Assembly: GCA_049645705.1 (NCBI GenBank)
Contig: JBARUK010000067.1
Coordinates: 62,001-126,000, forward strand
Direction: 5' to 3'
Origin: JBGNFV01 sp049645705
GTDB taxonomy: Bacteria > Bacteroidota > Bacteroidia > Cytophagales > Cyclobacteriaceae
DNA: 64,000 bases
Shown here: positions 51,503 through 61,392 of the stretch, piece after piece
Numbering within the stretch: the first letter of the stretch is position 1
How the letters are laid out: each line of letters opens with the position of its first letter
Position numbers and translations under genes: made by a program
The notes under the pieces: model-generated
Seen by the model: the letters and a program-made list of their open reading frames with translations, nothing else
The model's database searches: none
Told to the model about the DNA's origin: nothing

Positions 51503-52606
51503 TCAGCTCTTTTCCAGATTATTTACATTCTCCTTCTTTGCCTTCTTCTTACTCTCGTCCAGCCCCCCCAGGAATGTCGCATAAGGGTACAGGTCTTTTG
51601 ATTCTTCAAGGATGATCTTGATCACCCCTATCATAGGGATAAACAGGATCATACCACTGACGCCCCACAGCATACCCCCTACTATAACCGAAAGCAGTAC
51701 GGCAAATGCATTGATCTTAGTGCTGTTACCCACCAGCCAGGGCCGGAAGATATTCTCCTGCGTCAGGTTAGCCACATAGATCAGCCCCAGTACCAGCCCG
51801 GGTATGAGCAGGCTATCTTCTGTCAGAAGAGCAAAGCCCACCACCACCACATTCGCAATGATCTGCCCTATGTACGGGATCAGGCTCATGATGGCCAGGA
51901 ACAGGGCAAAGAACAGCGCATACTGGATACCGAGCGCCAGCAGGATAATGTAATCCATCGCAAATGTGAGCACCGTAAGCCAGAGCAGACCCTGCAGGTA
52001 TTGCCTGATCACCGTCTGCGCCTTGTACAATAGATCCTTCATAGACTCCTGGCCTTGCTTCTTATATTGTCTCTCAATGAAGATTGTAGGCAGCTTGCGA
52101 AAGTAAAGGATGAAGTAGATTAGTATCGGCTGTATACCGATGTACAAAAGCGTGTCGCCCATAGAAGTAAGGCTATTCACAAAGTTCATGATAAAGGCCT
52201 CTCCCCTCTCCAGCATCATACTCTGGATGTCCATCTCCTCACTTATGCCCTTGAAGTTGCTCTCCATAAAGCGCCTGGCGTTCTCCATGGTGGCCTCCAG
52301 CTTGCCCAGTATAGAGGGCAGGTTCTTGGATATCTGCACCACCTCGAAGCCCAGGAAGAACAGTATGACACCGACTATAAGGATGAATAACGTCACGCTG
52401 ATAATGATGGCCAGAGCACGCGGGAGCCCGTGTTTTTCCAGGAATTTAGACAGCGGAAGCAGTAAAAAAGAGAAGAGCAGGGCGTATACAAGCGGAATGA
52501 TCACCTCGCGGCCCAGGTAGAGCAGGGCTATATAGAACGCGATAATAAATGTGCGGTAGTAAACTACGGCGAGCTTGTCTTTCAGGCTAGTGTGGTCAGG
52601 TTCCAT
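51503..52606 (-). CDS. AI-2E family transporter
   Basis: 367 residues, about eight membrane segments. Typical stretches: IALLYLGREVIIPLVYALLFSFLLLPL near the start, the long soluble helical insert (KNLPSILGKLEATMENARRFM), ILLALGIQYALFFALFLAIMSLIPYIG and PWLVGNSTKINAFAVLLSVIVGGMLWG. The family was named for autoinducer-2 export, but members also move sodium/protons or other solutes. Third gene behind LptD and the TPR lipoprotein on the same strand (53 bp gap), so it may be co-transcribed. Confidence 0.92.
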   Translation of the reverse strand: MEPDHTSLKDKLAVVYYRTFIIAFYIALLYLGREVIIPLVYALLFSFLLLPLSKFLEKHGLPRALAIIISVTLFILIVGVILFFLGFEVVQISKNLPSILGKLEATMENARRFMESNFKGISEEMDIQSMMLERGEAFIMNFVNSLTSMGDTLLYIGIQPILIYFILYFRKLPTIFIERQYKKQGQESMKDLLYKAQTVIRQYLQGLLWLTVLTFAMDYIILLALGIQYALFFALFLAIMSLIPYIGQIIANVVVVGFALLTEDSLLIPGLVLGLIYVANLTQENIFRPWLVGNSTKINAFAVLLSVIVGGMLWGVSGMILFIPMIGVIKIILEESKDLYPYATFLGGLDESKKKAKKENVNNLEKS

Positions 52607-52659
52607 ATATCACATATGCGTATACGGGAAAAATCAAAATCAGCCTCTATTGTTTCAGT

Positions 52660-53682
52660 TTAGCCACAGTATTGTTGCAGGGCTGTATTTCCTGCCTCCT
52701 CACCCTGTTTTGCACTTTTTTCAAAGGCCGCACAGGCTTTGTCCGTATCGTTGTTGCCCAGGTAAGCCCGTCCCAGGTATACATTTAACAGCGGCAGGTT
52801 TGCCTCCAGGCTTTCCGCCTTGTTCAGTATCTCTATCGCCCGGGCATAGTTACCCGCCTTCACGTGGTACAGCCCCAGGTTACGAAAAGCCCATGCATTC
52901 GTACCATTCAGCCTCAGGCTCTCTTCTACATCTTCGCGGCCCTCATCCAGATTTCCGCTTACCAGCCGTATGTATCCGCGGTTGTTCAGAAAGTAGGGGT
53001 CAAAGGGCGCTATCCGCAGCGCACTGGTTATCGACTCCACAGCTGCAGTCGTATCGCCCTTTTCCAGGTTTACCAATGCCAGCGTATTGTGCCCCAGGCC
53101 TATTTTCGGGTCCATATCTATCCCTTTTCTCAGGTCGCTTTCCGCTTCCTCCATGTTTCCCAGGTAGTAGTTTACCGTGCCGCGGTTTACCCAGGCCCGG
53201 GCATTGTCAGGCTCCAGTTCCAGTGTTCTGTTCAGGTTCCTCAGCGCGCGGTCGTAGCGCTTCAGCATAGTCTCAGCCGTCCCCATACCGAAGTACACCA
53301 GGGCGTTGTCCTGCTGGCGGCGTTCCAGCCACTCCAGGTCGCTCAGGGCAGCATAGTAGTTGCCAAGCTCCAGGTGTGCATTGGCCCGGCCATAGTACGC
53401 CTCCTCCATAGCCGGGTTCAGTTGCAGCGCACGGTTATAGTCCTGCAGCGCTTCGTCGTACCGGTCCAGTTCCTGGTAAGCTATCGCGCGGTTATTATAA
53501 GCAGAGGCAAACGTGTCCCTGCTTTCTATCGCTTGCGAGTAGTAGTACACCGCATTGGCATACTCTCCCTTGTTCAGCTCCCCCTTACCCTTTTGAAAGA
53601 AATTTTCCGCACGGCTATCCGGATCAGAACAGGAAGTAGCGAACAATGCCAGCAGGCAGGTCAGAGAAAGTAAGCGTTTCAT
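52660..53682 (-). CDS. TPR-repeat lipoprotein
   Basis: 340 residues. Lipobox LLALFATSC. From residue 25 the mature part consists of about nine tetratricopeptide repeats (YANAVYYYSQAIESRDTFAS, DEALQDYNRALQLNPAMEEA, DRALRNLNRTLELEPDNARA, ARAIEILNKAESLEANLPLL). A periplasmic or outer-membrane scaffold. The stop of lptD lies 8 bp before its start, so it belongs to the LptD transcript and could help in envelope assembly; that is inference from position only. Confidence 0.9.
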   Translation of the reverse strand: MKRLLSLTCLLALFATSCSDPDSRAENFFQKGKGELNKGEYANAVYYYSQAIESRDTFASAYNNRAIAYQELDRYDEALQDYNRALQLNPAMEEAYYGRANAHLELGNYYAALSDLEWLERRQQDNALVYFGMGTAETMLKRYDRALRNLNRTLELEPDNARAWVNRGTVNYYLGNMEEAESDLRKGIDMDPKIGLGHNTLALVNLEKGDTTAAVESITSALRIAPFDPYFLNNRGYIRLVSGNLDEGREDVEESLRLNGTNAWAFRNLGLYHVKAGNYARAIEILNKAESLEANLPLLNVYLGRAYLGNNDTDKACAAFEKSAKQGEEAGNTALQQYCG

Positions 53683-53690
53683 ACGAATGA

Positions 53691-56351
53691 TTATTGGTCC
53701 CAGAAACTGCGGTTTCTGTTCAGCTTGAGGTCCTGCAGTATCGAGGACTTGATATTAACAGTAAGAGAATAAGACTGGAAGCGGCCGAACGGTGTCCAGT
53801 TAAAGCGCATTTGCCAGCAGTTCAGGTCGCGGTTTATAGCGATGTTCGTCAGCGTAAATTCTTTACGTTTAAAGTCATATCCGGAATTAAACGTCATCTT
53901 CCACTTGTCCGTAAGGCTAAGCCCGCCGTTAAATGTGACCGAAGATATGAGCTCGCTGTCCTGGAAGCCCACCCTGGAATATGAGAGAGAGTACTGCAGG
54001 CGGAGGTTCCAGGGGATAGTAAAGTCTACGTATCCTGCCGTTACCGAAGCAGGCAGGTTGGGGTTTTCCCGCTCTAAGTCCTGTAGCTCCTGTTCGTTCT
54101 CGCGTGCCTTCGGGTTCAGACTTGTACCCAGAGCCAGGTTCACATTTGTAAACTGCCCGAACCCCCGGCCAGCGTTCCAGGCGTAGCGGTCCATACGTGT
54201 CTGCTCCACCACACGGTCACCATTACGGTTCACATAGGCTGAGTCCAGCCGGTAAATGTACGGGTCCAGGTTACCGTTCAGGTTTATGTCCAGCCGGTCT
54301 TTAAACAGCCTCGTCCTGGCCGACATGCTTATCCGCGACAGCTTATACTGCTCTGCCGCAAAGTTGTAAGAGGCACTCAAGCCGAAATTATCGATCAATG
54401 TGATCTTCTCGGCTTTACCCGTCGTATCGTTTTTAGCCAGTAGTTTACCTTCTATATTATTGCTTAGCGAAAGGGACAGGCTGTTACTGACACCCCGGCC
54501 CGGACTGCCGTAGATAAAGCCGTTGTACTTGCTCAACTCATCCGTTCTGCCCGTCGAGTCTACCACCACTTCCTCGTAATAGCCGTACTTGGTATCTGAA
54601 AAGTCCGGCCGGTATGAGTACGACAAACTCGGGATCATAACGTGGCGTACAGCCTGCAGGCGCTTATCCTTCAGGTAGTAGGTACCGTACACCCGCGTAT
54701 TCAGGCTGGCACCAGTACTGAAACTGTACACCCGGCTAAACTGGTCAAGTGTATCCGTAGAGTACGTACCCAACTCAGCATTATAGTCACCATAGTCCAG
54801 CTGGCGCAGGTACCATATCTCCTCGTAGTTAAAGTTAGGGTTGATCGTGAAGTACTTGAACAGTTGAAGGGACGTACTTACCGGTATACTGTGCCGGAAT
54901 CCGTTATTGGCCCGCTCCAGCAGGTCCGGAAGCGTAGAGAAGTTAAATGCCGCTACGCTGTCACGGCCATCAGAAGCCCTTACACCCTGCAGTTGGTTCG
55001 TGATCCGGTTTGTTGCATTCATGCTGTACGCAAAGTTCAGCTTTTCCAGCCAGCCTATGTCCCCGGCTATACCTTTAAACGGATACAGCCTGTTCATATT
55101 CACCGCCAGCTCAGGAAGCTGCAGGTTCACCTCACCCGTAGAGATGTTCTGATCGTGCCGTGCACTTACAGACATGTTAAAGGGCGTGCCTACAAATGAT
55201 TTTGAGTACTGTATGCTTGAGTTAAAGGTCTGCCGTATGTTCTGGCTCAGGTTTATAGTCGGGTTGTTATTATTAAAGCTGGAGGTACCCGCATTTACCG
55301 AAGCCGAAAAGCGGCTGCTGCCCTTGCTTTGCGGCTGGTGGCTCCATCGTATCCAGAAGTCCTTCTGGATCACCGAGTCCTCTTCATTCTGGCCCACCCG
55401 CTGCTTATTATACTTCACGCTTACATTGCCATTGTAGCGGTAGCGCTTGCGGTAGGTACTGCGCAGATTGAGACCCTGTGAACCCTTAGAGTATATCTCA
55501 CCCGTAAGGGCCAGGTCTATATAATCACTGATAGCAAAGTAATATCCCCCGTCTCTCAGGAAGAAGCCTCTCCGGCTCTCCTCGCCATATGTAGGTACTA
55601 TGATACCCGAGGCGCGCTTGTCTGGCATAGGAAACATCCCGAACGGAAACAGCAGCGGGGTCGGCACATCTCCGATGTACATGATAAACGGCCCCGTCAC
55701 CACCTTATCATCCGGTATCAGCTTGATCCGGCTGCTGCGTATATAAGTCGAGGCATTGGGGTCATCACAGGGGCAGAACTTGCCACCTTGTATGTACAGG
55801 TTATCTTCTTCGTCTTTCTTTACCGACTCGCCAAACAGGTAGCCCTCCTGCTGCTCTTTGGCCACGCCCGAAATAAAGGCCTTACGGGTTTTGAAGTTGT
55901 ACTTCATCTGCCGGGCTTCGAATACCTCCGTCCCTTCTGTAAAGATGGGTAGCCCCACCATATTGCCTAAGCTGTCCTCTCTTCCTTCCGCCGTTACCGA
56001 ATTTGTCCGGTAGTCTATCACAATCCTGTCGGCAGACAGTTGTATATCACCGTAGCTGATCTTAGCATCGCCGTACAGGTAAACTTTTTGGCCGGGCAGA
56101 TCCATGTTGGTTGAATCTTTGGCAGAATACTTGATAGTAGTTCTTATATCGCCTTCCGGCTGGGCAGCCGTAGAATCCCGCGGGGTATCTCCGAAACTAA
56201 CCGGCCCGGATGGTGTAATAACCAAAGAGTCAGCCTCGTTTGGGCTTATAGGTTCGTTAGATATTTCTCTTTCAACCTCGCCCTGAGCATAAACAGCGAG
56301 TCCGGAAAACATGAACATCAGGAAGCATATGAGACCTCTATATTTGTACAC
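53691..56351 (-). CDS. lptD: LPS-assembly protein LptD (OstA-like) family
   Basis: About 886 residues with start at GTG 56351, which gives the signal KYRGLICFLMFMFSGLAVYAQ; the open frame up to 56648 runs into the divergent amidase gene and is not coding. N-terminal OstA-like beta-jellyroll (KVYLYGDAKISYGDIQLSAD, ISGVAKEQQEGYLFGESV) and a C-terminal beta-barrel (PLLFPFGMFPMPDKRASGII, SYSYRPDFSDTKYGYYEEV, DLNCWQMRFNWTPFGRFQSY). Bacteroidota LptD forms the outer-membrane channel for lipooligosaccharide. First gene of an operon with a TPR lipoprotein. The divergent amidase shares its promoter region. Confidence 0.92.
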   Translation of the reverse strand: MYKYRGLICFLMFMFSGLAVYAQGEVEREISNEPISPNEADSLVITPSGPVSFGDTPRDSTAAQPEGDIRTTIKYSAKDSTNMDLPGQKVYLYGDAKISYGDIQLSADRIVIDYRTNSVTAEGREDSLGNMVGLPIFTEGTEVFEARQMKYNFKTRKAFISGVAKEQQEGYLFGESVKKDEEDNLYIQGGKFCPCDDPNASTYIRSSRIKLIPDDKVVTGPFIMYIGDVPTPLLFPFGMFPMPDKRASGIIVPTYGEESRRGFFLRDGGYYFAISDYIDLALTGEIYSKGSQGLNLRSTYRKRYRYNGNVSVKYNKQRVGQNEEDSVIQKDFWIRWSHQPQSKGSSRFSASVNAGTSSFNNNNPTINLSQNIRQTFNSSIQYSKSFVGTPFNMSVSARHDQNISTGEVNLQLPELAVNMNRLYPFKGIAGDIGWLEKLNFAYSMNATNRITNQLQGVRASDGRDSVAAFNFSTLPDLLERANNGFRHSIPVSTSLQLFKYFTINPNFNYEEIWYLRQLDYGDYNAELGTYSTDTLDQFSRVYSFSTGASLNTRVYGTYYLKDKRLQAVRHVMIPSLSYSYRPDFSDTKYGYYEEVVVDSTGRTDELSKYNGFIYGSPGRGVSNSLSLSLSNNIEGKLLAKNDTTGKAEKITLIDNFGLSASYNFAAEQYKLSRISMSARTRLFKDRLDINLNGNLDPYIYRLDSAYVNRNGDRVVEQTRMDRYAWNAGRGFGQFTNVNLALGTSLNPKARENEQELQDLERENPNLPASVTAGYVDFTIPWNLRLQYSLSYSRVGFQDSELISSVTFNGGLSLTDKWKMTFNSGYDFKRKEFTLTNIAINRDLNCWQMRFNWTPFGRFQSYSLTVNIKSSILQDLKLNRNRSFWDQ

Positions 56352-56427
56352 CCGTCTTTTCGGTTTTACGGAAAAATTTTCAATTTTGCGTGGTAAAGTT
56401 ATTGTTTTAAGACCTAACAAGCGAAAG

Positions 56428-57213
56428 GTGGCGAAAAATATTATTTCCATCTCATGCATTTCCTTACTTCTGGTAATGTGCTCCTTTAGCTCATTAGACT
56501 CAAGGCAGTATAAAGTGCGGAAAGTAGTGATAGATGCAGGGCATGGCGGAAAAGACCCCGGCAAGCTCGGTTCGAACTCTAAAGAAAAGGACGTAGCACT
56601 CTCCATTGCGCTGAAAGTCGGTGAGTACATCGAAAAATATCTTGACAATGTAGAGGTTATTTATACACGAAAAGATGATAGCTTTGTCGAACTGATCGAC
56701 CGTGCCAGTATTGCTAACAAAAATGATGCTGATCTTTTCATTTCCATTCACGCCAACGGACACAACACCTCGCGGCCTGCAGGAACAGAAACCTATGTAA
56801 TGGGTAATCATGTATCTCAGGCCAATCTCGACGTGGCAAAGAGAGAAAACTCTGTTATCTTGCTGGAAGAAAACTACGAAGAGAAATACGAAGGCTTTGA
56901 CCCCAACGCCCCCGATTCTCATATATTGTTCAGCCTGTACCAGAGTGCCTACCTTGAAAGCAGTCTGATGATGGCCAGAAATGTGGAGAGTCAGTTTAAA
57001 AACAGGGTAGGCAGAAAAAGTCGCGGAGTTAAACAAGCTGGCTTTATTGTGCTTTATAAGACATCGATGCCCAGCGTTCTGATAGAGCTTGGATTTATGA
57101 GCAATCAGGAAGAAGAAAAATATCTGAACAGTGAAGAAGGACAAACGTATATGGCATCAGGTATCTTCCGTGCATTCAGAGATTACAAGGAAGAGATTGA
57201 ATCGATGAACTAA
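56428..57213 (+). CDS. N-acetylmuramoyl-L-alanine amidase (Amidase_3)
   Basis: About 261 residues from GTG 56428 (signal AKNIISISCISLLLVMCSF); the upstream ATG 56311 overlaps the lptD start and is less likely. Zinc amidase motifs: VVIDAGHGGKDPG with H, the second His in LFISIHANGHN, and the catalytic Glu in SVLIELGFMSNQEEE. It hydrolyses the bond between muramic acid and the stem peptide and helps daughter-cell separation. Followed after 11 bp by the MlaD gene. Confidence 0.92.
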   Translation: MAKNIISISCISLLLVMCSFSSLDSRQYKVRKVVIDAGHGGKDPGKLGSNSKEKDVALSIALKVGEYIEKYLDNVEVIYTRKDDSFVELIDRASIANKNDADLFISIHANGHNTSRPAGTETYVMGNHVSQANLDVAKRENSVILLEENYEEKYEGFDPNAPDSHILFSLYQSAYLESSLMMARNVESQFKNRVGRKSRGVKQAGFIVLYKTSMPSVLIELGFMSNQEEEKYLNSEEGQTYMASGIFRAFRDYKEEIESMN

Positions 57214-57224
57214 ATTCATTATTA

Positions 57225-58172
57225 GTGAAACTTACCAAAGAGGCTAAAGTAGGATTGCTGGCAGTTATCGCCTGTACCGTCCTTTATGTAGGATTTAAAT
57301 TCCTTCAGGGGATTGATTTCTTCAGCAGTCAGCAGACATTTTACGTCATATACGAGGACATAGACGGGCTCACCCCCTCCAACCCCGTGCTACTATCCGG
57401 TATGCCTGTAGGCCGGGTGACCGAAATAAACATCCAGCAGCAGGAGAATAACCGTGTGGTCGTTGAATTCGATGTAGACAATAACATTATGCTAGGGCTT
57501 AACGCCGAGGTAGAGTTGCACAATAGTGATCTGCTTGGGAGTAAAGCCCTTTTATTGCACGTAGGCAACCTGCGAAATGTGGCTGAGGATGGAGATACCC
57601 TTACCGCCAAAGTAGAGAAAGGCCTGCCTGAGATCATCAGGGAAAAGGCCACGCCGGTGATAGAAAACATTGACAGTACCCTGTATAAGATCAACCTTAT
57701 AGTAGGCGAGCTGTCTGACAACCGCGAGAACATGGGCCGTTTTATCAGCACCATGGATACCGTAGCCGTAGAACTGAAATATGCCCTGCGTGAAAACCGT
57801 CGCAATATCAGGACTATCGGAAACGACCTTACTAAGCTTACCCGCACGCTGAATGACGATGAAAACGGTGTAGAGCCTCTGCTCACCCGTGTGAACGGTA
57901 TTGCCGACAGCATTCAGAATCTCCGCATGCGCGAGCTATCCGAAAAAACCGCACAGACTATAGAAAGCCTGAATGCCATACTGGCGCAGCTTGATAATGA
58001 GGAAGGCACCATGGGCAAACTGCTCCATAACGACTCCCTCTATACCAACCTTAACAGTACGGCCGCTGATCTGGACAAATTGCTGATCGACCTGAGAGAA
58101 AACCCTGGTCGTTATGTGCATTTCTCTATTTTTGGGCGTAAAAACGACGATAAAAAAGAGGACGACGATTAA
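57225..58172 (+). CDS. MlaD/MCE-domain protein
   Basis: 315 residues from GTG 57225. One N-terminal membrane segment (VGLLAVIACTVLYVGFKFL) and then an MCE domain (about 40-120: FYVIYEDIDGLTPSNPVLLSG, VGRVTEINIQQQENNRVVVEF). A long helical tail follows. MlaD-type proteins form a hexameric ring that carries phospholipids between inner and outer membrane. The Mla ATPase and permease are not in the window; in Bacteroidota they are often encoded elsewhere. Behind the amidase in the same operon. Confidence 0.92.
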   Translation: MKLTKEAKVGLLAVIACTVLYVGFKFLQGIDFFSSQQTFYVIYEDIDGLTPSNPVLLSGMPVGRVTEINIQQQENNRVVVEFDVDNNIMLGLNAEVELHNSDLLGSKALLLHVGNLRNVAEDGDTLTAKVEKGLPEIIREKATPVIENIDSTLYKINLIVGELSDNRENMGRFISTMDTVAVELKYALRENRRNIRTIGNDLTKLTRTLNDDENGVEPLLTRVNGIADSIQNLRMRELSEKTAQTIESLNAILAQLDNEEGTMGKLLHNDSLYTNLNSTAADLDKLLIDLRENPGRYVHFSIFGRKNDDKKEDDD

Positions 58173-58195
58173 TCTTCCTCTGTTCCACATAATAA

Positions 58196-58238
58196 GCCTG
58201 TATGGCCGCTTCCAGGCAGGTTATACAGGCATTATTTT
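58196..58238 (+). terminator. Hairpin ending the amidase-mlaD transcript
   Basis: GCCTGTAT / ATACAGGC, 8-bp perfect stem with a 19-nt loop followed by ATTATTTT. Confidence 0.6.
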
Positions 58239-58270
58239 GTCCCTGATTTCAATCATAAACCCTTTTCCTG

Positions 58271-59899
58271 ATGAATATCGAGTTCAACCGTAACGAAGAC
58301 GAAATGAAACAAGCCGTCTTCCGGCTGAAGTCCCGCCTGAAGCAGGTACATCTTGGCGGCGGAGAGAAAAAAATTGCCAAACAGCACGAAAAAGGTAAGC
58401 TTACCGCACGTGAGCGGGTAGATTACCTGACCGACGAAGGCAGTGAGTTTCTCGAAGTAGGCGCATTTGCCGGTGACGGTATGTACGAAGAGTACGGCGG
58501 TGCACCCGGCGGCGGCGTGGTGACAGGCATAGGCTATATTAAAGGCCGCCAGTGCGTAATAGTGGCTAACGATGCTACCGTAAAAGCCGGTGCGTGGTTT
58601 CCTATCACAGCCAAGAAAAACCTGCGTGCCCAGGAGATAGCCATGGAAAACAGGCTGCCCATTGTGTACCTGGTAGACAGTGCGGGGGTGTTCCTGCCCA
58701 TGCAGGACGAGATATTCCCGGACAAGGAACATTTCGGACGTCAGTTCAGAAACAACGCCATGATGTCCTCTATGGGCATAGTACAGATTGCCGCCATAAT
58801 GGGTAGCTGCGTAGCCGGTGGGGCCTATCTGCCAATTATGTCAGACGAGGCCATGATCGTAGACAAGACCGGATCCATATTCCTGGCCGGATCTTACCTG
58901 GTAAAAGCGGCCGTAGGCGAAGACATCGACAACGAAACGCTGGGTGGTGCTTCAACCCACTGCGAAATTTCCGGTGTTACTGATAACAAGTACGAGACTG
59001 ACCAGAAGGCACTCGATGCCATCCGCAACATATTCGATAAGATAGGTAGTTTCGACAAGGCAGGCTTTGACCGTGCCGAGCCTGCTGCCCCTTCCCTCAA
59101 AGAAGAAGAGCTGTACGGTACCATGCCCTTTGACCGGGTAAAGCCGTATGACATGCACGATGTCATAAAAAGGTTGGTAGACAACTCTGAGTTCGAGCCC
59201 TACAAAGACCTTTACGGCCAGACAATCCTGTGCGGATACGCACGTATAGACGGATGGGCCGTAGGCATAGTGGCCAACCAGCGTAAGGTAGTCAAGAGCA
59301 AAAAAGGCGAGATGCAGATGGGTGGCGTGATCTACTCCGACTCTGCCGATAAGGCTGCCCGCTTCATCATGAACTGCAACCAGCGGAAAATACCCCTGGT
59401 ATTCCTGCAGGACGTAAGCGGCTTTATGGTAGGTAGCCGCGCCGAGCACGGAGGCATCATTAAGGATGGCGCCAAGATGGTAAATGCCATGGCCAACTCA
59501 GTCGTGCCTAAGTTCACCATCATTATCGGTAACAGCTACGGTGCCGGTAACTATGCCATGTGTGGTAAAGCCTACGATCCGCGCCTCATCTATGCATGGC
59601 CTTCTGCCCAGCTTGCCGTTATGAGCGGTGCCAGTGCTGCCAAGACACTGCTGCAGATCAATGTGGCTACGGCAAAGGCCAAAGGCAAGGAGATCAGCAA
59701 AGAGGATGAGGAAAACATGCTGAAAGAGATCACCGATCGTTATAACGAACAGCTAAGCCCCTACTACGCGGCTTCAAGGCTGTGGGTAGACGGTATCATA
59801 GACCCCCTGGAGACACGCAAGGTCATCAGCATGGGTATAGAAGCCGCAGACCATGCCCCCATAGAGAAGCCGTTTAATGTAGGTGTGATCCAAACCTGA
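58271..59899 (+). CDS. Acyl-CoA carboxylase beta subunit (carboxyltransferase)
   Basis: 542 residues, the length of propionyl-/methylcrotonyl-CoA carboxylase carboxyltransferases. The oxyanion and CoA loops are clear: YGGAPGGGVVTGIG, LVDSAGVFLPMQDEIFP, SSMGIVQIAAIMGSCVAGGAY and, in the C-terminal crotonase-like half, FLQDVSGFMVGSRAEHGG. GNSYGAGNYAMCG is the second carboxylate-binding loop. It carries carboxybiotin's carboxyl group to an acyl-CoA, probably in branched-chain amino acid or odd-chain fatty acid degradation. The biotin carboxylase subunit is not adjacent. Confidence 0.93.
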   Translation: MNIEFNRNEDEMKQAVFRLKSRLKQVHLGGGEKKIAKQHEKGKLTARERVDYLTDEGSEFLEVGAFAGDGMYEEYGGAPGGGVVTGIGYIKGRQCVIVANDATVKAGAWFPITAKKNLRAQEIAMENRLPIVYLVDSAGVFLPMQDEIFPDKEHFGRQFRNNAMMSSMGIVQIAAIMGSCVAGGAYLPIMSDEAMIVDKTGSIFLAGSYLVKAAVGEDIDNETLGGASTHCEISGVTDNKYETDQKALDAIRNIFDKIGSFDKAGFDRAEPAAPSLKEEELYGTMPFDRVKPYDMHDVIKRLVDNSEFEPYKDLYGQTILCGYARIDGWAVGIVANQRKVVKSKKGEMQMGGVIYSDSADKAARFIMNCNQRKIPLVFLQDVSGFMVGSRAEHGGIIKDGAKMVNAMANSVVPKFTIIIGNSYGAGNYAMCGKAYDPRLIYAWPSAQLAVMSGASAAKTLLQINVATAKAKGKEISKEDEENMLKEITDRYNEQLSPYYAASRLWVDGIIDPLETRKVISMGIEAADHAPIEKPFNVGVIQT

Positions 59900-59931
59900 T
59901 AAGACAAAAGCAGACAGCCAGAAGAAGGAAG

Positions 59932-60777
59932 ATGGAAGAGCGGGAACTGAAAGCATTGGTATCTTTACTGGATGAGCAGGATAGTAACATTCTGACTCAT
60001 GTAGAAGAGAAGATCATCTCAATGGGGGAAGAGGTCATCCCTTTCCTGGAAGGCCAATGGGAAAACTCCATGAACCCGCTCGTCCAGAAGCGCATAGAAG
60101 ATCTGATCCATTATCTGCAGTTTGAAGGACTGAAAACAAAGCTCGGTAAATGGAAGGAGGGTGAGCAGGACCTGCTGGAAGGCATGTACCTGCTGGCTAC
60201 TTACCAATACCCCGACCTGGAACTGGATAAACTGCGCAATGACCTGGAGCAGATCTACTACGAAGCCTGGCTGGAGTTTAAAGGTGATGCGCACCCCTTC
60301 GACCAGGTCAAAAAGCTGAACAGCGTACTGTTCAGTAAGCTCAAGTTTACAGCCAATACCAAGAACTTTCATGCGCCCGGCAACTCCATGATCAATATTG
60401 TGCTGGAAAGCCGGAGGGGCAACCCCCTGAGCCTGTGCGTCCTGTATATGCTGGTAGGCCGCAAGCTGAAAATGCCGCTGCACGGGGTCAACCTGCCCAA
60501 CCTTTTCATTCTTACCTACAAAGCCGACGAGGTACAGTTTTACATCAATGCCTTCAACAAAGGACTCATATTCAGCCGGGCAGATATAGACAGCTACCTT
60601 TCTCACCTGAACCAGGTGCCTGACGATATATTCTACGAGCCCTGCACCTCACTGGATATAGCTATGAGGCTGCTCCGCAACCTGATTGCCAGCTTCGAAA
60701 ACCTGGGAGAACACCATAAGGCCGACGAGGTAAAGCAGCTACTCCGCGTACTGTCTGACGGAAGAGAAGGATACTGA
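59932..60777 (+). CDS. SirB1/transglutaminase-like (Transglut_core2) protein
   Basis: 281 residues. The core region NTKNFHAPGNSMINIVLESR, RRGNPLSLCVLYMLVGRKL and MPLHGVNLPNLFILTYKADEV is the Transglut_core2 (SirB1) segment, with the NPLSLC cysteine and the following GVNLPNLFIL in place. The N-terminal helical repeat region (EERELKALVSLLDEQDSNIL, PFLEGQW) is usual. Function is not established. It starts 32 bp behind the carboxylase gene and could be co-transcribed. Confidence 0.88.
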   Translation: MEERELKALVSLLDEQDSNILTHVEEKIISMGEEVIPFLEGQWENSMNPLVQKRIEDLIHYLQFEGLKTKLGKWKEGEQDLLEGMYLLATYQYPDLELDKLRNDLEQIYYEAWLEFKGDAHPFDQVKKLNSVLFSKLKFTANTKNFHAPGNSMINIVLESRRGNPLSLCVLYMLVGRKLKMPLHGVNLPNLFILTYKADEVQFYINAFNKGLIFSRADIDSYLSHLNQVPDDIFYEPCTSLDIAMRLLRNLIASFENLGEHHKADEVKQLLRVLSDGREGY

Positions 60778-60852
60778 TATAATTTACTCATATTCCAACC
60801 TATTTGAAAGAGGGCGTGTCATACACACTAAGCACCCTAAACCTCTTTCAAT

Positions 60853-61392
60853 ATGAAAAAACCACTTTATATCCGGACAGCCTTGCTGGCGTTGCTTTCC
60901 GGATGTCTGCTTACCGGTTGTTTTTACGAAGACGATGCAAATCCTCCGTTTGTAGAGCCGATCTTCCATATGTCTCCTACGTATGAGGCTATCTATCAAC
61001 CCCGTGAGGTGTTTGAAAGCAGCATAGTCGGCGAGGCAGCCCGGCCGCTGAATAATCCCGGCAAAATATGGCGCTATAACAGTATGCTACTGGTAAACGA
61101 ACGCTACAGCGGTGTACACATCATAGATAACTCTGACCCTACCTCACCCCGCTTCATGGCTTTTATCAACATTCCCGGCAATGTGGACATGGCAGTAAAA
61201 GGCAACAGGCTGTTTGTGGATAGCGGGCCCGACCTGGTATCTATCGACATCACGGATGTAAACAACATCCGTGTGGTGGACAGGGTACAGAATGTATTTG
61301 ACGGATCCGGCATACTGGATCCGGACGGATACTGGCACCAGCTTACTAACGGTGACGATGAATTACTGACAGGCTTTAAAAGAATAGACTGA
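60853..61392 (+). CDS. LVIVD-repeat lipoprotein (short)
   Basis: 179 residues. Lipobox LLSGCLLTGC. One to two LVIVD-type beta-propeller blades: SMLLVNERYSGVHIIDNSDP and RLFVDSGPDLVSIDITDVNN. It lacks the full number of blades, and ends with a small loop region. It overlaps the next lipoprotein gene by one base (TGATG), so the two are made together and might form one propeller in two chains. Function unknown. Confidence 0.8.
   Translation: MKKPLYIRTALLALLSGCLLTGCFYEDDANPPFVEPIFHMSPTYEAIYQPREVFESSIVGEAARPLNNPGKIWRYNSMLLVNERYSGVHIIDNSDPTSPRFMAFINIPGNVDMAVKGNRLFVDSGPDLVSIDITDVNNIRVVDRVQNVFDGSGILDPDGYWHQLTNGDDELLTGFKRID

Noticed and set aside
56352..56648. N-terminal extension of lptD by 99 codons
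   Set aside because: It overlaps the divergent amidase gene, lacks secretion character, and the GTG at 56351 gives a proper signal peptide.
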